DNA of 6,262 nucleotides from Candidatus Nanohalarchaeota archaeon (GTDB lineage: Archaea > EX4484-52 > B79-G9). Where the stretch lies: contig JAUVEK010000079.1 of NCBI GenBank assembly GCA_030594795.1, forward strand, positions 1 to 6,262, written 5' to 3'. Numbering within the stretch: position 1 is the first letter of the stretch; the number at the start of each line of letters is the position of its first letter. The notes under the pieces were generated by a model. That model saw only the letters and a program-made list of their open reading frames with translations. It made no database searches and had not been told where the DNA came from. Positions 1 through 5,657 of this stretch are shown piece after piece. The translations under genes were made by a program, and so were the position numbers.

Positions 1-707
1 ACCTCAAGATACCTTAATGTATTCACGACACCGAAAAAGCCTGCTTTTACAAAATAGTTGTTTATCCTGTATGCTTCGCCAAGTTCCACGCCGAGTGTCG
101 GTGTTCCGTGATTGGTGGCGCACGAGGTAAGCATGGAATCAGCGCCATCGGGAGACATTGCAATGAGTGTCCCGAAAACCCTTGAAAGCGCTTTTACCTG
201 GTTTATTCTCCTGCATTTCCTTATCCTCGTATGCGGCAAAAGCACCCTCCCCTCAGGTCCTGTATGGAGGTCAATGCCATAATCAGAATGAATCACAATT
301 TCATTAAATATTTCATGAGCCAGCTTTTCGCTAAACGTTCCGGAAGGATTGCCTGGAAAGCACCGGTTCAGGTCTTTGTTGTCATATATTGTGTTTCTCT
401 GCCTTGTTGAAAAAGCGACTGGGTTGGCTACAGGAAGAAGTGTGACTTCACCACTGATGTTTCTTTTTTCAAGGTATGGCTTAAGCCTTCTTATCACCTC
501 GATGCCTGTAAGTTCGTGGCCGTGTATTCCTGCAATCACAAATACTTTCGGGCCGTCTTCATGCCCGTGTATCACAGAGTATCTTACTTTTACCCGCTCT
601 GTTTGCGATTTTTCTATCTCCAAAAATTTGTCTTCAATTATTGCCATGGGGTTCGCGCCTGTCCTTTTTTCGATATTGAACATATTTGTATGGGATGCTT
701 TCAGCAT
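1..707 (-). CDS. Aspartoacylase / succinylglutamate desuccinylase-like zinc hydrolase (M14-type), 3' part cut by the left edge
   Basis: Predicted zinc-dependent amidohydrolase of the AstE/AspA family, which removes acyl groups from N-acyl amino acids. The substrate here is unknown. The reading frame is open for 235 codons from ATG at 707 to the window edge; family members usually have about 300 or more residues, so the C-terminal domain is missing. Visible motifs: GIHGHE at residues 60-65 (zinc ligands H62 and E65), DLNRCFPG at 112-119 (substrate-binding Asn/Arg), DLHTG at 146-150 (third zinc ligand H148) and GVELGE at 206-211 (candidate catalytic E208). The start is uncertain: ATG 707 overlaps the HEPN gene stop by 7 bases and suggests coupling, but ATG 683 and ATG 647 are also in frame, and no clear Shine-Dalgarno decides between them. 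It is the third gene of the minus-strand operon after the NTase and HEPN genes. The family call is firm, the substrate is not. Confidence 0.87.
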   Translation of the reverse strand, partial: MLKASHTNMFNIEKRTGANPMAIIEDKFLEIEKSQTERVKVRYSVIHGHEDGPKVFVIAGIHGHELTGIEVIRRLKPYLEKRNISGEVTLLPVANPVAFSTRQRNTIYDNKDLNRCFPGNPSGTFSEKLAHEIFNEIVIHSDYGIDLHTGPEGRVLLPHTRIRKCRRINQVKALSRVFGTLIAMSPDGADSMLTSCATNHGTPTLGVELGEAYRINNYFVKAGFFGVVNTLRYLE

Positions 708-1153
708 AAGTTTTCTACTTTTTTTGTTAATTGCGGATAAATCTTATTCAAAAATTCAATGATTTTTTCTGCATAGTTTTTGTCAAAATTTTTACCATAA
801 TATTTTATGCCATTCCTAAAATATCTCAGATCATTCATGAATCTGACATCATTTTCCGGAAAACCCATGCAGCTCATATAGGCAACTTCTGCTTCATGCG
901 CACCTTCACCTGAAGCGTAAAAGCCATCTGAAATGAATTTTGCCCGTATTAGTTCTATCAGGATGTCATAGGAGTTTTCAATAAAGTAATTCGCATTTTT
1001 ATCTGAAATACTTATTTTATCAAATATCTCGGTTAGGAATTCTCTTCTTTTTTGTGCTTCCCTGATAAGTGATCTTGCACGGGGGATGTCAGGAGCCCTC
1101 TTTCTGATGATATTGCTTTTTAAAAATTCGTCAAAGTCTTTTAATGGCCTCAT
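701..1153 (-). CDS. HEPN-domain protein, partner of the adjacent HTH-nucleotidyltransferase
   Basis: A 150-residue, mostly helical protein that looks like an archaeal HEPN domain. The middle helix region (about 55-95) has the family look, with ELIRAKFISDGF at 67-78. The C-terminal motif is LRYFRNGIKYYG at 109-120. HEPN RNase toxins carry R-x4-6-H; here R113 is followed after four residues by Y118 and then Y119, with no His, so RNase activity of the usual type is doubtful. In characterised MNT/HEPN (type VII) pairs the NTase modifies a Tyr near this motif on HEPN, so Y118 or Y119 could be such a target; that is inference. The ATG overlaps the NTase stop (bases 1150-1153, ATGA), which implies translational coupling. 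Its own end overlaps the possible start of the M14-type gene. Possible roles are toxin or antitoxin partner, or a non-catalytic substrate-binding subunit for the NTase. Confidence 0.8.
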   Translation of the reverse strand: MRPLKDFDEFLKSNIIRKRAPDIPRARSLIREAQKRREFLTEIFDKISISDKNANYFIENSYDILIELIRAKFISDGFYASGEGAHEAEVAYMSCMGFPENDVRFMNDLRYFRNGIKYYGKNFDKNYAEKIIEFLNKIYPQLTKKVENLC

Positions 1154-1695
1154 AGTTCAACATACCCGTTTAATGTTATTCCATTCAAGATGTTTGCGCA
1201 GAGATTTCTATTTATTTTGCTGAATCGGTCATAGTAATGAATAAAGACTGTTCTTTCAAGGATTTTATCAAAGCAGCTCAGATCTGTTTCTTTTTCTTTC
1301 GAACCTATCACAGCAATATCTATGTCTGAAGTTGCGGTGTCTTCCCCCAGTGAATAGCTGCCAAATAAGATGATGGTGCATCCCGGAAAATTTTCTGAGA
1401 GATACATTGGGAGGCCGGATTCATAGATCATTTTCAGGTTTTCGATTCTCTTGAAAGCGATGACTTTTTCATTGTCCCTGTCCAACTCTACAGAACTAAG
1501 GTTCATATTCTGGGTTTTTTCGATTTTTACTAATAATTCCTTTTTTAATGCAGGCAAAGCTTTGGCCACAGCAGTAGGAGAGACTTTCAGCAGCCTGGAG
1601 ATGCCTCTCTGGTTCAGGGCCATACCTGCCTTGATGCATAGGAGGCGAAATATCTCATTCTGGAGTTTTGTAAACTTTAGTTTATACATGTCCAT
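1150..1695 (-). CDS. Nucleotidyltransferase (MNT/pol-beta superfamily) with N-terminal winged-helix DNA-binding domain
   Basis: A 181-residue protein. Residues about 8-60 form a predicted winged helix-turn-helix (GISRLLKVSPTAVAKALPAL at 31-50 is the helix-turn-helix core). Residues about 85-180 form a minimal nucleotidyltransferase domain with the signature GS at 112-113, ten residues, then D124-x-D126 (SDIDIAV). The third catalytic Asp of classical MNT enzymes is not obvious; the expected strand reads TVFIHYY at 149-155. The C-terminal NILNGITLNGYVEL is typical of archaeal HTH-NTases, as I recall the family. It is the first gene of a tightly overlapping operon with HEPN, as in MntA/HepT-type modules where the NTase nucleotidylates and silences the HEPN toxin. 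The HTH suggests it also binds DNA, probably the repeats over its own promoter. The start may be ATG 1695 or, two codons on, ATG 1689; the TATA position favours a leaderless or nearly leaderless start at 1695. Confidence 0.85.
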   Translation of the reverse strand: MDMYKLKFTKLQNEIFRLLCIKAGMALNQRGISRLLKVSPTAVAKALPALKKELLVKIEKTQNMNLSSVELDRDNEKVIAFKRIENLKMIYESGLPMYLSENFPGCTIILFGSYSLGEDTATSDIDIAVIGSKEKETDLSCFDKILERTVFIHYYDRFSKINRNLCANILNGITLNGYVEL

Positions 1696-1734
1696 AATAG
1701 TTTATAATTGTAAACTTTAGTTTATATAGTTTAC
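1668..1734. repeat. Operator-like TAAACT/AGTTTA repeats over the NTase promoter and start
   Basis: TTGTAAACTTTAGTTTATA (19 bases) occurs exactly at 1668-1686 and at 1708-1726. Each copy contains the perfect dyad TAAACT-TT-AGTTTA (1671-1684 and 1711-1724). TAGTTTATA occurs three times at exactly 20-bp spacing (1678, 1698, 1718). A further half-site, AGTTTAC at 1728-1734, pairs with GTAAACT at 1710-1716. Two helical turns between copies would put bound dimers on one face of the DNA. The array covers the NTase TATA box and runs into its first codons, which fits autorepression by the HTH-NTase. The binding protein is inferred, the repeats are seen. Confidence 0.78.
1721..1728 (-). promoter_or_regulatory. 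TATA box for the NTase-HEPN-M14 operon
   Basis: Read on the minus strand this is TATATAAA. Its centre lies about 26-29 bases before ATG 1695, the archaeal TATA-to-start distance, so the transcript would be leaderless or nearly so. It sits inside the second operator repeat, so a repressor bound there would block TBP. Confidence 0.6.
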
Positions 1735-1790
1735 GTTTTTGTGTGTGAATGCTAATATAATAGTGGGCATCCTGTCCCAAAAAACCAATA

Positions 1791-1799
1791 TTTTATAAA
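1791..1799 (+). promoter_or_regulatory. TATA box of sepS
   Basis: TTTTATAAA, preceded by the A-rich stretch AAAACCAATA that could serve as a BRE. The box centre is about 29 bases before ATG 1825, and no Shine-Dalgarno stands before that ATG. A leaderless or very short-leader mRNA is therefore likely. This promoter is divergent from that of the NTase operon and lies outside its repeats. Confidence 0.6.
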
Positions 1800-1824
1800 T
1801 GTATCCTGAGTTAAATAACATCTT

Positions 1825-3360
1825 ATGCGGATAAATATAAAAGAAACGAAAGAACAGGCAAAGAAGGACTTTGAGAAAGCATGGATTCAGACATCTTCTT
1901 TGTTTGAAGGGAAAGGGTCCCGGAAATTCACATTCAAAAAAAAGGATGGAAAAGAGCATATACTCGGGAAAACAATAGACCGCCTGCGACGCATACTTCT
2001 CGAAATAGGGTTTGATGAAACTGAAAACCTGACAATCATACCTGAAGAGGATGTTTATCGCGAGTATGGTCCTGAATCTGCTGTGATACTTGACAGGGCA
2101 TTCTACATTGCAAAGCTTCCAAGACCGGAAATCGGGCTGAATAATAAAGTGGTTCTGAAAATTAAAAAGGTTGCCCAGGAGATTGATGTTGATGCATTAA
2201 AAGACATACTTAGGGAATATAAAAAAGGAAATATCGAAGGAGACGATTTTGTAGAGGAGCTTGTAGTGAAACTTGGCATTAAGACTGAGGAGGCTACTGC
2301 GATTATTGAGCTGTTCTCTGAATTGAAGGATCTTGAGCCGGTTCCTACGAATCTTACTTTAAGAACCCACATGAGCGGTACATGGTACCATACGCTTTCC
2401 AGTATGCAGGATAAGGCTGACTTTCCTGTTGCTTTGTTTTCAATCGGCAGGCGCTACCGCAATGAGCAAAAAGAGGATGCAGGACACCTTCGGGTGCATA
2501 ACAGCGCATCCGTTGTCATAATGGACCCGGATATTGATATGGTTGCAGGGCGCAGGATTGTTAAGAAGATATTTGAGAAAATCGGGTTTAAGAAGATAAA
2601 GTTCGAGACCAAGAAGGCGACGTCGAAGTATTATGCGCGCGGGATGGAAGATGAAGTGTTTGTCATGCATAATGGCAAGTGGCTTGAGATAGCTGATATG
2701 GGTATGTATTCTGCTATTTCGCTTGCAAATTTCAATATAAAATATCCTGTGTTTAACGTGGGTTTTGGTGTCGAGCGCCTTGCTATGGTGCTTGAGGGGT
2801 ATAAGGACATAAGGGAGATGATGTTCCCTCAGTTTTATCTTGAAGATAAGCTGAATGATGAAGAGATTGCCCGTGATATCAAGTTTATTGATGAGCCGAA
2901 GAGTGCGGTTGGAAGAAAGATTGCAGAGTCTATTGTTGATACTGCTTCAAAGCACAGGGATGATATTGCGCCGAGCGAGGCTGCTGCATGGAGCGGGGTG
3001 GTAAATGATAAGAAGACAGATGTGTCTGTGGTTGAGGTTGAGGAAGGCAAAAAGCTGGTTGGGCCTGCAGGATTTAACAGGATTTTTGTTCGGGATGGAA
3101 GCATTGTCAATGGCCTTGATGAAAAGGGAGGAGTTGCGACAGGCATATCCTTTATTGAGGCAATTGCAAATAAGGCAGCTTCCGATATTGAGGAGGGAAT
3201 AACCGGTGATTTTAAGTCATATACCGGGATGGTGCGGTCTTTAACGGATATAAATTTAAAGATATCTGCCAAGTCCAAGAAGTACATTGAAACAAATAAC
3301 AGGAAGAATGATATAAAAGGCGCTGTATTTGTTACAATTATAGCAAAAATGCGAGGATAG
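1825..3360 (+). CDS. sepS: O-phosphoserine--tRNA(Cys) ligase (SepRS)
   Basis: Class II aminoacyl-tRNA synthetase related to PheRS alpha. It attaches O-phosphoserine to tRNA-Cys, the first step of tRNA-dependent cysteine synthesis in archaea lacking a standard CysRS route. At 511 residues it is close to the usual size of about 535. It has the SepRS N-terminal block (DFEKAWIQTSSL at 15-26), RDVY-like EEDVYREYGPE at 74-84, and DRAFYIAKLPRPEIGL at 90-105. The active-site region has LTLRTHMSGTWYHTL at 177-191, motif 2 RRYRNEQKED at 209-218, HNSAS at 225-229 (phosphate-binding serines by comparison with methanogen SepRS) and motif 3 GFGVERLAM at 313-321. The C-terminal region (about 400-511) is the anticodon-binding part, with VRSLTDINLKI at 470-480. 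The last ten bases overlap the tRNA-Cys gene, and pscS, the next enzyme of the pathway, follows directly. It could be mislabelled PheRS alpha, but the N-terminal and HNSAS blocks and the neighbours argue for SepRS. Confidence 0.95.
   Translation: MRINIKETKEQAKKDFEKAWIQTSSLFEGKGSRKFTFKKKDGKEHILGKTIDRLRRILLEIGFDETENLTIIPEEDVYREYGPESAVILDRAFYIAKLPRPEIGLNNKVVLKIKKVAQEIDVDALKDILREYKKGNIEGDDFVEELVVKLGIKTEEATAIIELFSELKDLEPVPTNLTLRTHMSGTWYHTLSSMQDKADFPVALFSIGRRYRNEQKEDAGHLRVHNSASVVIMDPDIDMVAGRRIVKKIFEKIGFKKIKFETKKATSKYYARGMEDEVFVMHNGKWLEIADMGMYSAISLANFNIKYPVFNVGFGVERLAMVLEGYKDIREMMFPQFYLEDKLNDEEIARDIKFIDEPKSAVGRKIAESIVDTASKHRDDIAPSEAAAWSGVVNDKKTDVSVVEVEEGKKLVGPAGFNRIFVRDGSIVNGLDEKGGVATGISFIEAIANKAASDIEEGITGDFKSYTGMVRSLTDINLKISAKSKKYIETNNRKNDIKGAVFVTIIAKMRG
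3311..3318 (+). promoter_or_regulatory. Possible internal TATA box for tRNA-Cys
   Basis: ATATAAAA, followed by GG, lies inside the sepS coding sequence. Its centre predicts a transcription start near 3341, giving a leader of about 10 bases before the tRNA. If used, it would supply tRNA-Cys without consuming sepS mRNA. AT-rich coding sequence can give such a match by chance. Confidence 0.4.
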
Positions 3361-3421
3361 CATAGTGGCTATGTGGTCGCCTGCAGAGCGACTCACGGGA
3401 GTTCAATTCTCTCTCCTCGCT
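3351..3421 (+). tRNA. trnC: tRNA-Cys, anticodon GCA
   Basis: Folds as a full cloverleaf. The acceptor stem GCGAGGA (3351-3357) pairs perfectly with TCCTCGC (3414-3420), followed by discriminator U73 at 3421. T8-A9 is followed by the D stem GCAT/ATGT (3360-3363/3371-3374, one G-U pair) around the loop AGTGGCT. The anticodon stem GTCGC/GCGAC (3376-3380/3388-3392) encloses CTGCAGA with anticodon GCA at 3383-3385 and G37. The variable loop is TCAC. The T stem GGGAG/CTCTC (3397-3401/3409-3413) encloses TTCAATT. There is no intron, and CCA is not encoded, as is common in archaea. GCA, G37 and U73 are the known recognition elements for SepRS charging. The first ten bases overlap the last three codons and stop of sepS. 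It is the direct substrate of both flanking enzymes. Confidence 0.96.
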
Positions 3422-3433
3422 TTTATTTTTATT
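3421..3433 (+). terminator. T-rich terminator after tRNA-Cys
   Basis: TTTTATTTTTATT follows the tRNA directly. Oligo-T runs like this end transcription in archaea without a hairpin. It would end sepS/tRNA transcripts just before the pscS promoter, although read-through into pscS is possible. Confidence 0.5.
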
Positions 3434-3436
3434 AAG

Positions 3437-3446
3437 ATATATAAAT
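3437..3446 (+). promoter_or_regulatory. TATA box of pscS
   Basis: ATATATAAAT has its centre 26 bases before ATG 3467, so transcription would start at or next to the A of the start codon. This supports a leaderless pscS mRNA and helps choose 3467 as the start. It also means pscS can be expressed apart from sepS. Confidence 0.6.
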
Positions 3447-3466
3447 CTCACAGGCACATTAATTCT

Positions 3467-4600
3467 ATGGATTATTCTAAGTTTACAGACCTGAAGCGCG
3501 AGAACAAGGACCTCATTAACCTGAATCCACTGCAGACAGCAGGGAAGCTGACGAAAGAGGCGCAGAAGGTGCTCATTGAGTTCGGGGACGGCTATTCTGT
3601 ATGTGATTTTTGCGATGGCGTCCTTGATGACATCGAAAAACCCCCGGTAAAGACATTCACAAGAGAAATCCTCCCAAAATTCCTCAACTGCGATGTAGTC
3701 AGAATCACAAACGGCGCAAGAGAAGGCATGTTTATTATAATGCACTCCCTCACAAACCCGAAAGACACCATCCTGGTTGATGAGAATGCTCATTACTCGT
3801 GTTTAGTTGCTGCTGAAAGATGCAGGATTAATGTAGTTAAAGTACCGAACAGCAAATGCCCCATAGACGCGATAGACGTCGCAAACTACGAGCCCCTGAT
3901 AAAAAAACACAAGCCAAAGCTGATTTTGCTGACGTATCCTGAAGGGAATTATGGCAATCTTCCTGATGCGAAAAAGCTGGGAGCAATAGCAAAAAAATAC
4001 AATGTTCCATACGCCCTCAACTGCGCATACTCAATAGGCCGGATGCCTGTAAACATGAAAGAGCTGGGAGCAGACTTTGTAGTCGCCTCAGGCCACAAAT
4101 CCATGAGCGCATCAGGTCCCGTAGGCCTGATAGGCATGAACAAAAAATATGAAAATACTGTTCTTGCGAAATCAAAGGATTACCCGAACAAGGTTATAGA
4201 GTGCCTCGGCTGCACTTCAAGGGGGGCAACTATTGCGACGCTTATGGCGTCGTTCCCGGAAGTGGAAAAAAGAGTCAAAAACTGGGATCAGGAACTAAAA
4301 AAAGCGCAGTGGTTCTGCTCTGAGGTTGAGAAGCTTGGGTTTGTTTTGATAGGACAGAAGCCGCATAAACATGATCTGATGTTTTTCAGGACTGACGTTT
4401 TGTATGAGATTTCGAAAAAGCATAAGAAGAGAGGATATTTCCTTTACAAAGAGTTGAAGAAGAGGGGCATTATCGGCATAAAGCCAGGGCATACAAAGTC
4501 GTTTAAGTTGTCTACTTTCGGGATTTCCAGGAAGGATCTGGTTCGGGTTGTGAAGGCTTTTTCTGAGATTATAGAGGAGAACAGGAAGCTGCTGGCTTGA
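3467..4600 (+). CDS. pscS: Sep-tRNA:Cys-tRNA synthase (SepCysS)
   Basis: PLP-dependent enzyme of the fold-type I class that converts O-phosphoseryl-tRNA-Cys to cysteinyl-tRNA-Cys with a sulfur donor, the second step after SepRS. It is 377 residues from ATG 3467, the usual family length. The N-terminal INLNPLQTAGKLT (17-29) is typical. The PLP lysine is K211 in SGHKSMSASGP (208-218). The essential cysteines are C46 and C49 (VCDFC) and C249 in LGCTSRG (247-253), the trio that carries the persulfide or Fe-S cluster in methanogen enzymes. TNGAREGMF (81-89) and DENAHYS (105-111) are cofactor-pocket motifs. The frame is open back to a GTG at 3365, but that extension would translate the tRNA gene, and the family N-terminus and TATA box both fit 3467. 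Codon choice changes near 4315, from C/A-ending to G/T-ending. It is less likely to be SepSecS or a general aminotransferase, given VCDFC and the neighbours. Confidence 0.95.
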   Translation: MDYSKFTDLKRENKDLINLNPLQTAGKLTKEAQKVLIEFGDGYSVCDFCDGVLDDIEKPPVKTFTREILPKFLNCDVVRITNGAREGMFIIMHSLTNPKDTILVDENAHYSCLVAAERCRINVVKVPNSKCPIDAIDVANYEPLIKKHKPKLILLTYPEGNYGNLPDAKKLGAIAKKYNVPYALNCAYSIGRMPVNMKELGADFVVASGHKSMSASGPVGLIGMNKKYENTVLAKSKDYPNKVIECLGCTSRGATIATLMASFPEVEKRVKNWDQELKKAQWFCSEVEKLGFVLIGQKPHKHDLMFFRTDVLYEISKKHKKRGYFLYKELKKRGIIGIKPGHTKSFKLSTFGISRKDLVRVVKAFSEIIEENRKLLA

Positions 4601-4633
4601 TGGCTTACGTTCTATCACTGACATCTCAAGTAG

Positions 4634-4645
4634 TCTTTTCTTTTG
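4634..4645 (+). terminator. T-rich terminator after pscS
   Basis: TCTTTTCTTTTG lies 34 bases after the pscS stop, in the 64-base gap between the convergent genes. It is a plausible archaeal oligo-T terminator for the plus strand. No matching T-run was seen for the minus-strand gene ending at 4665. Confidence 0.4.
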
Positions 4646-4664
4646 TTAACATGCAGTTGAATCA

Positions 4665-5657
4665 TTAGATTCTCATTTTGTCTATTTGTTTTTGGGCTGC
4701 AGGCGCCACAGTTACGGCTCTTACAGGTTTTTTCATCCCGTACAATACTCTTATTTTGGGTGTTTTTGCGTCTGAATACCTTGCTGTCAGGCTGGCGGCT
4801 GTTTTTATTGCATCTCGTGTTTTTTTGCCCTGGAGAATCGTGGTTGGGCTGCCGCAGTCAGGGACTTCGAATATATAGTCTGTTTTGTTTTTCAGGTTTA
4901 GCAGCCGCTTGTTGCCGGGTTCGTCTATCCCGACTATTATCTTGTTTCTTCTGAACCGGAAATGCCTGCCGGTTTTTAGCAGGTCTATGTCTTTTTCTGT
5001 GATTCTGTTCTTATGGCGGAATAAGTCGCTTACCTTGCTTGCGAATTCTTTGCAGGTCAGGAGGCATCCTCCCCCCGGAGACTGAAAATCATCTATTTTG
5101 AACTTTTTTGCAAGGCTCATCTGGAGTTTCCTGGACCTTCCTGTTATTGAAAAAAGATTGTTCCTGTTTATCCAGCCCTTTTTTTCTGGTTCTGTTTTTG
5201 GGAGGGATCCTGCTGACAGGGGTCTCAGGACTTTGTTTTCGAGGGCTGATTCTTTTTCTATGATTTTAAGGGCTTTCATGTGCTGGGTCATGGGCCTCTG
5301 GCCGAGTACCTCGCCTGTGAATATGAATTTTGCCCTAATTTGTTTTGCGTATTTTTTTGCTTTTTTCAGCATGTAGAGCCTGCAGTCGATGCATGGGTTC
5401 ATGGCACTGCCGTGGCCATGCTTCGGGTTTCGGATGATTTTCAGGTATTCTTTGTCTGCGCTTATGACTTTCAGGGGGATGTTGAGATATTGCGCTGATT
5501 TTTCAGCGCTGATTTTTGCGGTTTTGCTGCGCTCATAAAAAGGGGTGCTTATCATGAGTGCAAATACGTCTATGTTTTCATTCTGCACTATTTTTGCTGC
5601 CAATACAGAGTCCAGGCCGCCTGAAAAGAGGCAGACTGCTTTTATTTTTCCAGTCAT
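4665..5657 (-). CDS. PP-loop ThiI/MnmA-like tRNA thiolation enzyme with probable C-terminal NFACT-R-like domain
   Basis: A 330-residue protein of a family often annotated as tRNA 4-thiouridine synthase-like; its exact target base is not established. The N-terminal adenylation domain has the PP-loop SGGLDS at 12-17. It is followed by NPKHGHGSAMNPCIDCR at 77-93 (C89-x-x-C92), TGEVLGQRPMTQH at 114-126, LRPLSAGSLP at 144-153 and SPGGGCLLT at 193-201 with C198. In MnmA a Cys pair at comparable places does the sulfur transfer; here the CxxC plus C198 could instead bind an Fe-S cluster (inference). Residues about 225-310 (LKTGRHFRF, then KIIVGIDEPGNKRLL) resemble the NFACT-R-type RNA-binding domain fused to this family. 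There is no THUMP or rhodanese domain, unlike classical ThiI. Its ATG overlaps the upstream TtuA-like stop (5654-5657, ATGA), so the two are probably translated together. It converges on pscS. Confidence 0.85.
   Translation of the reverse strand: MTGKIKAVCLFSGGLDSVLAAKIVQNENIDVFALMISTPFYERSKTAKISAEKSAQYLNIPLKVISADKEYLKIIRNPKHGHGSAMNPCIDCRLYMLKKAKKYAKQIRAKFIFTGEVLGQRPMTQHMKALKIIEKESALENKVLRPLSAGSLPKTEPEKKGWINRNNLFSITGRSRKLQMSLAKKFKIDDFQSPGGGCLLTCKEFASKVSDLFRHKNRITEKDIDLLKTGRHFRFRRNKIIVGIDEPGNKRLLNLKNKTDYIFEVPDCGSPTTILQGKKTRDAIKTAASLTARYSDAKTPKIRVLYGMKKPVRAVTVAPAAQKQIDKMRI

Noticed and set aside
349..762. Plus-strand 137-codon ORF with hydrophobic stretches
   Set aside because: It lies opposite the M14-type hydrolase, whose zinc motifs are clear. 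The hydrophobic look is what antisense frames of such genes give.
1668..1734. CRISPR-like array
   Set aside because: The repeats are short, palindromic and overlap a promoter and coding start, and the gaps do not behave as spacers.
1717..1959. Minus-strand 80-codon ORF in the divergent promoter region
   Set aside because: It overlaps both promoters and the sepS start and has a low-complexity, Phe-rich shadow composition.
2835..3287. Minus-strand 150-codon ORF
   Set aside because: Antisense to the sepS C-terminal region, with a Ser/Leu-rich shadow composition and no recognisable motif.
1825..3360. Phenylalanyl-tRNA synthetase alpha subunit
   Set aside because: Motifs 2 and 3 are shared with PheRS, but DFEKAW, HNSAS and the flanking tRNA-Cys and pscS identify SepRS.
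3365..3466. 34-residue N-terminal extension of SepCysS from GTG 3365
   Set aside because: It would translate most of the tRNA-Cys gene and the T-rich terminator. The family N-terminus and the TATA box 26 bases upstream both fit ATG 3467.
3338..3793. Minus-strand 151-codon ORF across the tRNA gene
   Set aside because: It runs antisense through sepS, the tRNA and pscS, and has no domain or promoter.
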